NCBI GenBank assembly: GCA_030037185.1
Contig: JASHRR010000652.1
Location: 1-12,049, forward strand
Source of the DNA: Xanthobacteraceae bacterium
Lineage (GTDB): Bacteria; Pseudomonadota; Alphaproteobacteria; Rhizobiales; Xanthobacteraceae
Length of the DNA stretch: 12,049 bases
Reading direction: 5' to 3'
This document shows, piece by piece, positions 1-7,057 of the stretch (its first letter is position 1; the number at the start of each line of letters is the position of its first letter). The translations under genes were made by a program, and so were the position numbers. The notes under the pieces are model-generated. The model worked only from the letters and a program-made list of their open reading frames with translations. It made no database searches and was not told where the DNA came from.

Positions 1-405
1 ACGGCGCAGGCCGCGAGTGAAACTGCCCGCGGCGAAGCAGCGACCAGACATCAACGCTGCCTAGCTTTGAGTAGGTTCTGGAAAGCGGCTCGTCGTTACG
101 TCACTCTTGGGTCAGAGCCGGTCGCTCGGAGAACGTCCGCTTTGCCAGCGCGAGAGGGAGCCTCAGAGTGCGGTGAACCTTGCCGAGGTCGCCATGGAGG
201 GGCGTTAGAGCCCCGGGAGGCTTCACGCCAAGCGGGCAGGGGCGGCAAAGAACGCAGTTGTGCTTTGCTCGCACCTAGCGTAACGCTCTCGCCTGCCAGC
301 GACGTCGCACGCGTTTCCGTTGTCAGGGCGACGCCTTCCATCGGCTCACGAACCAGAGGATCCAACGAAACGGCGTCCGTATCGGGCGCCACTGGAGGTT
401 CTGCC
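1..405. other. Region upstream of VOC gene without a supportable gene
   Basis: I see no convincing complete gene here. The plus frame used by the downstream VOC gene stays open from the window edge to that gene, but the predicted peptide is rich in Arg, Ser, Gly and Ala, has no recognisable domain, and precedes a much better start with its own ribosome binding site. A different plus frame, open from base 2, ends in a TAG at 62-64 after about 20 residues (ending LPAAKQRPDINAA). It could be the C-terminus of a gene lying to the left, but it is too short to judge. A weak hairpin is present at 199-214 (GGGGC, six-base loop, GCCCC). Confidence 0.4.
394..399 (+). promoter_or_regulatory. Ribosome binding site of the VOC gene
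   Basis: GGAGGT lies six bases before the ATG at 406. This strong Shine-Dalgarno match decides the start against the 113-codon in-frame extension upstream. Confidence 0.75.
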
Positions 406-1176
406 ATGTCCGCATCTCACGGCCGTTTCGTCTGGTACGAGCTGATGACGACCGACACCGCAGCCGCAAAGGATTACTACACCAAGGTAATCGGTTGGGG
501 CGCGCAGCCCGCCCCCAATTCGAGCATGCCCTACACGCTGTTCACGGCCGGCGAAGATCTGGTGGCCGGCATGATGGAGCAGCCCGAGGAATCCAAACAG
601 ATGGGCGCGCCCCCGGGCTGGCTTGGCTATGTCGGGGTTGACGATGTGGACGCGACGACGGATCAGGCGAGGCGCCTCGGCGGCGCTGTCTTTGTCGAGC
701 CGCGAGACATCCCGGGCGTGGGCCGCTTCGCAGTCATTGCCGACCCGCAGCAGGCCGTCATCGGCCTGTTCAAGTGGTCGGCCCCCACGCCGGATGCGCC
801 CGTCGCGCCCGAGACGCCGGGCCGCATCGGTTGGCACGAACTCGCGACCACCGATTGGCAGAACGGATATGCCTTCTACAACGCGCTGTTCGGATGGCCG
901 AAAGCCGATGCCATGGATATGGGCGGCATGGGCACTTATCAGATCTTCTCCACCGGCGGGCCGCCGATCGGCGGCATGTTCAACAAGCCGCCGATCGTGC
1001 CGGTCACCTTCTGGCTTTACTACTTCAGTGTGGGCGACGTGCGCGCTGCGGTCGAGCGCCTTAAGGCGGGGGGCGGTGAGATCATCAATGGTCCGATGGA
1101 AGTGCCGGGCGGCAGTTGGATCGTCCAGGCCAGGGACCCGCAGGGCGCCATGTTTGCGCTCGTCGGGAGAGGGTGA
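406..1176 (+). CDS. VOC (glyoxalase/bleomycin-resistance fold) protein, two tandem domains
   Basis: A 256-residue protein made of two vicinal-oxygen-chelate-type domains, roughly residues 6-124 and 139-254. Each opens with a matching block (FVWYELMTTD and IGWHELATTD), followed by a helix with an aromatic-rich DYYTKVIGW or AFYNALFGW element, and ends in a strand with DPQ (ADPQQAVIGLFKW and RDPQGAMFALVG). This internal duplication is typical of the tandem-VOC family that includes mycobacterial Cfp32-like proteins. Family members include metal-dependent lyases, dioxygenases and resistance proteins; the substrate here cannot be read from sequence. It has no signal peptide, so it is probably cytoplasmic. 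The start at 406 is chosen because GGAGGT lies at 394-399, six bases upstream, and the duplicated domain begins just after it, although the frame is open much further upstream. It appears monocistronic, with an inverted repeat 18 bases after the stop. Confidence 0.9.
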   Translation: MSASHGRFVWYELMTTDTAAAKDYYTKVIGWGAQPAPNSSMPYTLFTAGEDLVAGMMEQPEESKQMGAPPGWLGYVGVDDVDATTDQARRLGGAVFVEPRDIPGVGRFAVIADPQQAVIGLFKWSAPTPDAPVAPETPGRIGWHELATTDWQNGYAFYNALFGWPKADAMDMGGMGTYQIFSTGGPPIGGMFNKPPIVPVTFWLYYFSVGDVRAAVERLKAGGGEIINGPMEVPGGSWIVQARDPQGAMFALVGRG

Positions 1177-1193
1177 CCCCTCCACCTCGCTGA

Positions 1194-1223
1194 CTTCACC
1201 TCTCCGGTTGGTGAGAGGTGAAG
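1194..1223. repeat. Perfect 11-bp inverted repeat, intergenic palindrome or transcript-end hairpin
   Basis: CTTCACCTCTC at 1194-1204 is the exact reverse complement of GAGAGGTGAAG at 1213-1223, with an 8-base loop. It starts 18 bases after the VOC stop codon, so it can form a stable RNA hairpin at the transcript end. No T-run follows directly (a TTTTT occurs about 14 bases further on), so it is not a classical intrinsic terminator. The sequence resembles the CACCTCTCC-loop-GGAGAGGTG intergenic palindromes that are dispersed in Bradyrhizobium-like genomes. The family assignment is from memory; the symmetry is directly visible. Confidence 0.6.
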
Positions 1224-1887
1224 GGCAAACTTGCGCTTTTTCTGATGCCACGGCGTCCGCATGCCGGCGTCGCGCGAACAGCAGCCCCTCGCCTGCCTTC
1301 GGCGAACCTCGAGCAGCGTCAGTCCGCGCAAAGATCGGAAATGCTGATATTTATTGACTTGCCGGCGACCTTGAGTTGGCTATCGTGGGGCGTCGTCAGA
1401 ACCCGTCCGGTCTACGCTGCCCAGCGACTTGGCGTCGGGCTCGGGATGGGCTCGGCCGGTGTTCAGGCCGTCGGCGCGGTGCGGTGCTGATTCGTGCGCC
1501 GGCGGATTTGCGTCTGGCTTGGCGTGAGCGGCATCGGCGACCTCGTCTCCATCGCTGTTGACCGGGAACTCGGCTGGCGCGGTGCCTAATGTGGTGCTCG
1601 GCGTCCTCGCGGCCATCCTCGGCGGCGGCATGGTGCTGCTGATCGCAAACGTCCGCGTGACACGGGCTCGGCCCCAACTGCGATCCGCCGCTAACGCATC
1701 ATGCTGCAGCCCGGGGGCCCGGCGCGTCCGCGCGGGCCGTGGTCAGCGCGCGACCATTCGCGGCCCGCTACGCCGCGTGTCTGATCTGCTCGTTCGTGCG
1801 TTGGCACCATTTGTGCATCAATCAATGCGACAAAGAGCGTGAGCGCGAGCCAGAGCCGATGGCGCGGCCGACGTTGTGAATCGCGAT
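1224..1887. other. Intergenic stretch without a recognisable gene
   Basis: This lies between the end of the VOC gene and the 3' end of the convergent deaminase gene. Short frames are open on both strands, as expected for GC-rich DNA, but none has both a ribosome binding site and a recognisable domain. The two least implausible are a plus-strand TTG-start frame at 1558-1842, with one hydrophobic stretch (VVLGVLAAILGGGMVLLI) and then an Arg-rich tail, and a minus-strand frame at 1380-1631 rich in Ala, Asp, His and Pro. I do not call either a gene. Confidence 0.45.
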
Positions 1888-2454
1888 CTATTTGCGAAAC
1901 AACTGCATTGCCTCGTCCGCCAAAACCCCTCCAGTGATCGCGATCGGCACGAATGGCGCCTTCGCAGCGATATCAGCGCTTGAGATCATGATCTGATCGC
2001 GTGTCGTGGCGAGCTGCTGCACAGAGGCGGCAAACACCAGGCGGCTGATGCGGCACCATAGAATCGCACCCATGCACATGGCGCAGGGTTCACCGGAAGT
2101 GTAGAGCGTGCTGCCTCGAAGGGCGGCGCTCCCGTGGTCGAGGAGGCAGCGGCGGATCGCCGTCATCTCGCCATGTGCGGTTGGATCGCCGTTCGTCCTT
2201 CCAAGATTGCGCCCGCGTGCAAGGATCTGTCCGTCGCGCACAATCACGGCACCGAACGGGAAATCAGCTTGCCGAGCTTCATCCAGAGCAATGCGCATGA
2301 ACCGTTCATCGTCGGCGGAGGCATCAGTGGCGGCAACCGAAAGGGCCGGAGACAATACAGCGGCCGAAGCCAGTGCGGTAATGGTAATAATGCCTCGCCG
2401 GCTGTGACGGGAAACTGTGGAAATGGAATTACACTGATCGTCGCGACAGGTCAT
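1888..2454 (-). CDS. Nucleoside deaminase-like zinc enzyme with Tat-type signal peptide
   Basis: A 188-residue member of the cytidine/deoxycytidylate deaminase-like superfamily, closest in motif style to the guanine deaminase/TadA group. Visible zinc-site motifs are TAHGEMTAIR (His94 ligand, Glu96 proton shuttle) and PCAMCMGAI (Cys124 and Cys127 ligands). FPFGAVIVRDG at residues 65-75 is the usual substrate-side strand. The expected reaction is hydrolytic deamination of a base or nucleoside; which one cannot be told. Unusually, about 45 residues precede the domain: SRRGII at residues 18-23, a hydrophobic run to about residue 40, and a possible cleavage site near SVAA. This matches a twin-arginine signal and suggests periplasmic export. 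The start at 2454 is supported by GGAGA six bases upstream. It lies on the same strand as the CoxL-like gene, 231 bases downstream of it. Confidence 0.85.
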   Translation of the reverse strand: MTCRDDQCNSISTVSRHSRRGIITITALASAAVLSPALSVAATDASADDERFMRIALDEARQADFPFGAVIVRDGQILARGRNLGRTNGDPTAHGEMTAIRRCLLDHGSAALRGSTLYTSGEPCAMCMGAILWCRISRLVFAASVQQLATTRDQIMISSADIAAKAPFVPIAITGGVLADEAMQLFRK

Positions 2455-2460
2455 GAGGAA

Positions 2461-2465
2461 TCTCC
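2461..2465 (-). promoter_or_regulatory. Ribosome binding site of the deaminase gene
   Basis: Read on the minus strand, GGAGA precedes the ATG (2454-2452) by six bases. It matters because it supports the start that includes the signal peptide rather than an internal start at the deaminase domain. Confidence 0.55.
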
Positions 2466-2504
2466 ATTAGGAATGAGGGTTGTCCAATTCTATTCGACGC
2501 CTTA

Positions 2505-2660
2505 CTACCACGACTTGACCCGCGTGAGCTGCCACTCTTGCAGAGCGTCGGCGCATTCAAAAAATGGCGAGCTGTCGCAGTCCTTAGGGATCGGACCGAT
2601 ATAGTTGCGCGGCTGTCGCCTCAACTTCAGGCCTGCCTGGTTGTCGATGCTCCGCATCAT
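2505..2660 (-). CDS. Possible small ORF downstream of the CoxL-like gene, unknown
   Basis: A 51-codon minus-strand frame begins with a double ATG 25 bases after the CoxL-like stop codon. The predicted peptide begins MMRSIDNQAG and contains GPIPKDCDSSPFFECADALQ. Its composition looks more protein-like than the shadow frames, and most third positions are G or C. An AAGGA lies about 10 bases before the first ATG, which is a rather long spacing. I recognise no family. It could be a small cotranscribed gene, a remnant of a longer gene, or chance. The same frame continues upstream as a shadow of the CoxL-like gene, so openness alone is weak evidence. Confidence 0.25.
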   Translation of the reverse strand: MMRSIDNQAGLKLRRQPRNYIGPIPKDCDSSPFFECADALQEWQLTRVKSW

Positions 2661-2685
2661 CGCCGCGATGTCCTTGATCTGTCGG

Positions 2686-5037
2686 TCAGTCTTCGCCGGA
2701 ACCGGCAAGCCCGCGCGCCGCATGCAGCAACTCCACGATCCGCGGCGGACTGATCGGTGCTTCGTTGATCTTGATCCCGAACGGCTTAAGCGCGTTCTCG
2801 ACCGCGCCGATGATGGCGGCGATCGATGCGATGGTGCCGCCCTCGCCTGCGCCCTTGACGCCGAGCGGATTGAGCGGCGAGGCGGTTTGGCTGTGGAGGA
2901 TTGCGATAGGCGGCATGTCGGTCGCTGCGGGCAGCAGGTACTCCCCGAAGTTGGTGGTCTGCGGCTGCGCCTCGCCGTCATGATGCAGCCGTTCGAACAG
3001 AGCGTTGCCGATGCCATGGGCAATGCCGCCGACCACCTGGCCCTCGACCACCATCGGATTGATGACGGTGCCGCAATCATGGAGCACCGTGTAGCGAAGG
3101 ACTTTTACCCAGCCCGTCTCGATGTCGACCTCGACTTCGGCCACGTGAGTGCCGTTGGCATAAGTCGATTGGTCGGGCTGAAAATAGGCGGTGTTCTCAA
3201 GTCCCGGCGACAGGCCGCCTGGCATGGAAAAGCCGGGCATGCCGATCGATTTCACAGCGATCTCGCGAAAGCTCTTCTTTAATCCCGGGACGCCGCGCAC
3301 CTCGGCGAAGCCGTCACGCAATTCAAGGTCGTCAGGTGAGACCTCCATCATGTCGGCGGCGACGAGCTTGATCTTGCGGGCCACTTCGACGGCCGCGAGA
3401 TGGGCGGAGGAGCCCGCATTCACGGCGGTACGCGCAGCGAAAGTTCCGACCCCGAAGGCAATGTCCCGGGTGTCGGCGGTCGCCACCGTCACGTCTTGGT
3501 AAGAGATGCCGAGCTGGTCAGCGGCGATCTGGGCGAGCGTCGTTTTATGCGATTGCCCCTGCGGCGCGGCGCCGGTATAGAGCACCACTTTGCCGGTGGT
3601 GGCGATGCGCACCGTCGCGCCCTCGTAGGGGCCGAGCCCGGTGCTCTCGACCGCATTGCTGATGCCTATGCCGATGTAGCGACCGCCCTGCCGCGCCGCG
3701 GCCTGCCGCGCCGGAAAGCCCGCGTAGTCCGCGGCCGCCAGCGCGCGCGCCTGGCAGTCCGGATAATCGCCGCTGTCGTAAGTGACGGGCCTGCCGTCAC
3801 GGGAAATGATGCCCACTTTGTAAGGCATCTGGGAAGGCGCGATGAAGTTGCGCCGACGCAGTTCGGCGCGATCGAGCCCGACGGTCTCGGCGAGGCGATC
3901 CATCATGCGTTCCATCACAAACACGCCCTGCGGACGGCCGGCGCCGCGCACGGGCGTCGTCGAGATCATGTTGGTGTAAACCGCATTGAGTTCCATCTTG
4001 AAATTCGGAATAACGTAGGGCCCGGGCACCGTGGTGGCGGCGATCCAGGGCAGTACCAAGCCCCACGGCACATAGGCGCCGGTGTCGTGCACCAGACGAC
4101 CGCGCAATGCGAGAATCCTACCGTCGCGGTCGGCCGCCAGCTCCATATCCCAGATTTGGTCGCGTTCCTGATGGGTGCAGGCAAAGTTCTCCCGCCGGTC
4201 CTCGATCCATTTCACCGGTCGGCCCAGCATTTTCGCACATGCGGCGACACACGGATATTCCGGATAAATGGCGCCCTTCGGGCCGAACCCGCCGCCCACG
4301 TCGGGCGTGATGACATGCATCTGGTTGTCGTTGAGCTCGAGCACGTCGAGAAGCCCACGCTTGATGCGATGCGAACCCTGCGAGGACACGTAAACCGTAT
4401 AGCAGTCTAGCGCAGCGTCGTGGCTCGCCAGTACGCCGCGGCATTCCACGAAAAACGGCCCGCCGCGATGGATGAACAGACGGTCGCGGACCGCGTGGGC
4501 GGCTCCCGCGAATGCTGCGTCGGCGTCGCCGACCGTGATCGGCACCCGCGCCGCCAGATTGGATCGGCTCTGTGCATGCGCGAGAGCGCAGCCGGGCGTC
4601 ATAGCGGCTGCGCAATCCGAAACCGCGGGAAGCGGCTCGTACGCAACCTCGACCAGTGCGGCGGCATCCTCTGCGATGTGACGGCTATCGGCGACGACGA
4701 TGGCGACCGGCTCGCCCACGTAGACGGTCTCCCCGCGCGCAAGCGCATACGGCAAATGGAGCTCGCTAATGGCCGGAGTCGGCACGAACAGCGGCAATGC
4801 GTTGCTTTGCAGCGGCACCGGCAGGTCCGCAAAGGCGAGCACCAGTTGCACACCCTTTGGGGCTTTCGCGGCGCAGGTATCGATGCGGCGGATCCTGGCG
4901 TGTGCGTGAGGGCTGCGGACGAAGGCGGCATGCAGAGTGCCCGGCAGTCGCACGTCATCGACGAACCGCCCCTTCCCGGCGAGAAGCGCCGGGTCCTCCT
5001 TGCGCCTGACGGCCGCCCCGAACCATTTCGCTGCCAT
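2686..5037 (-). CDS. CoxL-like molybdopterin-binding large subunit (xanthine dehydrogenase family, form II type)
   Basis: A 783-residue catalytic subunit of the molybdenum hydroxylase family (xanthine dehydrogenase/CO dehydrogenase large subunit). Residues 1-140 form the a/b hammerhead domain (opening with VRRKEDPALLAGKGRFVDD), and the rest is the molybdopterin-binding domain. Visible signatures are GGGFGPKG at 248-255, VRGAGRPQG at 363-371, QGQ at 493-495 and GAGEGG at 729-734, with Glu732 in the position of the catalytic base. The active-site loop reads RGAGR, as in form II proteins, rather than the AYxCSFR of true CO dehydrogenase, so CO oxidation is unlikely; the substrate is unknown. Family members normally pair with a [2Fe-2S] subunit and an FAD subunit, and neither is in the window. 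The start at 5037 is chosen over upstream in-frame ATGs (5079, 5262) because AAGGA lies close upstream and the conserved hammerhead begins there. It is divergent from the UbiD gene. Confidence 0.9.
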   Translation of the reverse strand: MAAKWFGAAVRRKEDPALLAGKGRFVDDVRLPGTLHAAFVRSPHAHARIRRIDTCAAKAPKGVQLVLAFADLPVPLQSNALPLFVPTPAISELHLPYALARGETVYVGEPVAIVVADSRHIAEDAAALVEVAYEPLPAVSDCAAAMTPGCALAHAQSRSNLAARVPITVGDADAAFAGAAHAVRDRLFIHRGGPFFVECRGVLASHDAALDCYTVYVSSQGSHRIKRGLLDVLELNDNQMHVITPDVGGGFGPKGAIYPEYPCVAACAKMLGRPVKWIEDRRENFACTHQERDQIWDMELAADRDGRILALRGRLVHDTGAYVPWGLVLPWIAATTVPGPYVIPNFKMELNAVYTNMISTTPVRGAGRPQGVFVMERMMDRLAETVGLDRAELRRRNFIAPSQMPYKVGIISRDGRPVTYDSGDYPDCQARALAAADYAGFPARQAAARQGGRYIGIGISNAVESTGLGPYEGATVRIATTGKVVLYTGAAPQGQSHKTTLAQIAADQLGISYQDVTVATADTRDIAFGVGTFAARTAVNAGSSAHLAAVEVARKIKLVAADMMEVSPDDLELRDGFAEVRGVPGLKKSFREIAVKSIGMPGFSMPGGLSPGLENTAYFQPDQSTYANGTHVAEVEVDIETGWVKVLRYTVLHDCGTVINPMVVEGQVVGGIAHGIGNALFERLHHDGEAQPQTTNFGEYLLPAATDMPPIAILHSQTASPLNPLGVKGAGEGGTIASIAAIIGAVENALKPFGIKINEAPISPPRIVELLHAARGLAGSGED

Positions 5038-5160
5038 CGTTCCTTTGCTCCCGGGCTCCACTTGCAAACTCGCTCCCATGGTGCCACGCCGCCTCGTGGC
5101 TGGGAAATCGCTCCGACCCCCGTGCTCGCGCCTCCACGGATGGCCACGGGAAAGCCCGGG

Positions 5161-5228
5161 CCTCCCTTCGAGAGGCCGCTGATCGAACTGTTGCCGATTT
5201 CGATCGGAGGGCCTGCTCAGGATGAGGG
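5161..5228 (-). repeat. Degenerate copy of a rhizobial CCTCATCCTGAG/CTCGAAGG intergenic repeat
   Basis: On the minus strand this block begins with CCTCATCCTGAG (5228-5217) and ends with CTCTCGAAGGGAGG (5174-5161). These two modules, in this order and at about this spacing, recall the palindromic intergenic element with CCTCATCCTGAGGAG and GTCTCGAAGGATG modules that is abundant in Bradyrhizobium and relatives. The middle has diverged. A small hairpin overlaps the block end: GGCCTC (5159-5164), seven-base loop, GAGGCC (5172-5177). The modules are visible in the sequence; the family link is from memory. Confidence 0.4.
5181..5205. promoter_or_regulatory. Candidate operator: 7-bp inverted repeat with 11-bp spacer
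   Basis: GATCGAA (5181-5187) and TTCGATC (5199-5205) are exact reverse complements whose centres are 18 bp apart, a geometry usable by a dimeric regulator. It lies between the two divergent starts, but also inside the repeat-like block, so the symmetry may belong to the repeat instead. Confidence 0.25.
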
Positions 5229-5288
5229 CTTTTTTTAAGGCGGCAGGCCGAGAAACGAACACGCATCAGCCTTTGCGGCCGGTCATTG

Positions 5289-5317
5289 TTGCAGCGGCGC
5301 GCAGCCCGCGCCATTAT
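5289..5317 (+). promoter_or_regulatory. Putative sigma-70-type promoter for the UbiD-like gene
   Basis: TTGCAG (5289-5294) and CATTAT (5312-5317) are separated by 17 bases and would give a leader of roughly 50 bases before the ATG at 5373. Each hexamer only partly matches consensus, so this is a position-based suggestion. Confidence 0.3.
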
Positions 5318-5372
5318 CGCGCCGGCGTTCGCAATTGTCTTCCCGCCGTTCTGCCGCCGCTGGAGCACGCAA

Positions 5373-7043
5373 ATGCTCGATAAGCCTGCCGCTGCCGCCG
5401 CTCATACGACGCCATCTTGTCCCGCCGCCGATTTCCAGGCGCACCTCGCGGATCTCGATGCGCGCGGTCTGCTGGTGAGGATCGAGCGCCCGATCAACAA
5501 GGACACCGAACTGCATCCGCTGGTGCGCTGGCAGTTTCTCGGCGGCATTGCGGAGAACAAGCGGCGCGCCTTTCTGTTCACCAACGTGACCGACTGCACC
5601 GGGCGGCAATACCACATGCCGGTGGCGGTGGGCGCGCTCGCGGCCTCGCCCGACATCTATGCGGTCGGCATGGGCCAGCCGGTGGCGAACATCGGTCAGG
5701 CCTGGATGAAGGCTATTGCCAATCCGCTGACCCCCGTTCAGGTTGCGTGCGCACCGTGCCAGGAGGTGGTGGTTACCGGCAACGATTTGCGGCAACCAGG
5801 CTGCGGCCTCGCGAGCCTGCCGGTCCCCGTGTCGACGCCAGGATTCGATGCAGCACCTTATCTTACGGCGACGCTGTGCATCACCCGCGACCCCGACAGC
5901 GGCATCCAGAACATGGGCATGTACCGCGCTGCGCTGAAAGCGACCGACCGACTTGCGGTGCGCATGGTGGCGCGTCCTTCGGGTGGCGCCGGCGGCTATT
6001 ATCACTGGCTCAAATATAGAGAGCGCCGCGCCCCGATGCCGATCGCAATCGTGATCGGCGCTGCGCCGGTCGTGGTGTTCACAGGCCCCCAGAAGCTCGC
6101 CACCGATTGCGACGAACTGGCGGTGGCCGGCGGACTGGCCGGTACCGCGGTGCGCGTCGTGAAGGCGAGGACTGTTGATCTCATGGTGCCGGCCGACGCC
6201 GAGATCGTGGTCGAGGGCATCATCGACACGCAGCGGCTGGAGCCCGAGGCGCCGTTCGGCGAGAGCAACGGCTATGTGGCGCTTGAGGCCTACAACATGC
6301 CGATGCGGGTCACGGCCATTACCCGACGACGCGCCCCAGTATTCTGCTCGATCATCAGCCAGGTGACGCCGAGCGAATCCAGCGTGATCAAAAAGGTTGC
6401 CTATGAGCCGCTGTTTCTCGATCACCTGCGCAACACTCTGTCCATCAAGGGCGTCCGGCGCGTCGTCATGCACGAGCGGCTGACCAACCTGCGGCCGGTG
6501 ATTTTCCTGCAATACGCCGCCGAGACGCCGAAGAGCGAGGTATGGCGCGGGCTTTCGGGCGCTGCCACCTTCATGGCGGGCTGCGGCAAGATCGTCATTG
6601 CGGTGAGCGATGACATCGACCCGGAGTCGATCGATGCGGTGCTGTGGTCGCTCGCCTACCGGTCGAACCCGATCGAGGACGTTCACATCGAGCCCTACCG
6701 CGGTAATTTGCAGGGCGCCCAATACGGCCCGCGCAGCGCCGATTCCGGCATGCTGATCGACGCCACGCGCAAGAGGTCGATGCCGCCCCTGGCGCTGCCG
6801 GCGCGGCAATTCATGGAGGGCGCGCGCATGATCTGGGAGGATCTCGGCCTGCCTGCGCTCGCGGCGCAATCGCCATGGCACGGCTACACGCTCGGCGACT
6901 GGACGGACAGCTGGGAAATCTTCGCACGCCGCGCCACGGCGGGCGAGTGGGAAACGACGGGCCGCGAAACCTTGGCGCGCCAGCACGCCGGGGTGATGCC
7001 GGAGACGCCGACGCGGGAGGCAACCGGCGGGACAGGGGAGTAG
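5373..7043 (+). CDS. UbiD-family prenylated-FMN-dependent (de)carboxylase
   Basis: A 556-residue cytoplasmic protein of the UbiD family, which carries out reversible decarboxylation of aromatic or unsaturated acids using prenylated FMN. Family features visible: the N-terminal FQAHLADLDARGLLVRI element at 21-37, the cofactor/metal segment IQNMGMYR at 178-185 with Arg185, GGYYHWLKY at 207-215, and EAPFGE at 292-297. By analogy with Fdc1/UbiD, Arg185, Glu292 and Glu297 would form the Arg-Glu-Glu catalytic set. It is longer than the roughly 490 residues of ubiquinone-pathway UbiD and carries a distinct C-terminal end, so a catabolic substrate is more likely than octaprenyl-hydroxybenzoate. The start at 5373 has GGAG seven bases upstream; an in-frame ATG at 5286 adds a low-complexity leader and is less likely. 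No ubiX is in the window, so the cofactor must be made elsewhere. Its 3' end converges on the kinase gene. Confidence 0.88.
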   Translation: MLDKPAAAAAHTTPSCPAADFQAHLADLDARGLLVRIERPINKDTELHPLVRWQFLGGIAENKRRAFLFTNVTDCTGRQYHMPVAVGALAASPDIYAVGMGQPVANIGQAWMKAIANPLTPVQVACAPCQEVVVTGNDLRQPGCGLASLPVPVSTPGFDAAPYLTATLCITRDPDSGIQNMGMYRAALKATDRLAVRMVARPSGGAGGYYHWLKYRERRAPMPIAIVIGAAPVVVFTGPQKLATDCDELAVAGGLAGTAVRVVKARTVDLMVPADAEIVVEGIIDTQRLEPEAPFGESNGYVALEAYNMPMRVTAITRRRAPVFCSIISQVTPSESSVIKKVAYEPLFLDHLRNTLSIKGVRRVVMHERLTNLRPVIFLQYAAETPKSEVWRGLSGAATFMAGCGKIVIAVSDDIDPESIDAVLWSLAYRSNPIEDVHIEPYRGNLQGAQYGPRSADSGMLIDATRKRSMPPLALPARQFMEGARMIWEDLGLPALAAQSPWHGYTLGDWTDSWEIFARRATAGEWETTGRETLARQHAGVMPETPTREATGGTGE

Positions 7044-7057
7044 GAAATCCGCACGTC

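Larger units (their letters stand above)
5038..5372. other. Divergent intergenic region between the CoxL-like and UbiD-like genes
   Basis: This 335-nt gap separates two divergent start codons, so it should hold promoters in both directions. It contains a putative plus-strand promoter (5289-5317), a repeat-like block (5161-5228) and a 7-bp dyad (5181-5205), which are listed separately. An unusual run of seven T followed by AAGG lies around 5231. Open frames cross it on both strands but have no domain content. Confidence 0.5.

Noticed and set aside
67..405. Long N-terminal extension of the VOC gene in the same open frame
   Set aside because: The peptide is Arg/Ser/Gly/Ala-rich with no domain, while the ATG at 406 has a strong ribosome binding site and starts exactly at the duplicated VOC domain.
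346..1251. 301-codon minus-strand frame antisense to the VOC gene
   Set aside because: No recognisable domain, and it overlaps a well-supported gene; a shadow frame.
1558..1842. Small membrane-protein candidate with one hydrophobic stretch
   Set aside because: It needs a TTG start, has no ribosome binding site, and the second half is Arg-rich and low in complexity. Mentioned only as a possibility in the gap description.
3400..4410. 336-codon plus-strand frame antisense to the CoxL-like gene
   Set aside because: Composition is Arg/His/Gly-rich without motifs and it lies wholly inside a recognised gene; a shadow frame.
2686..5037. True aerobic CO dehydrogenase large subunit
   Set aside because: The active-site loop reads VRGAGR rather than the AYxCSFR signature with its catalytic cysteine.
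5038..5262. 75-residue N-terminal extension of the CoxL-like protein
   Set aside because: It is not similar to the hammerhead domain start, crosses a repeat-like block, and the start at 5037 has its own ribosome binding site.
7044..7057. Terminator between the convergent UbiD and kinase genes
   Set aside because: Only 14 bases separate the stop codons and no hairpin with a T-run is visible there.
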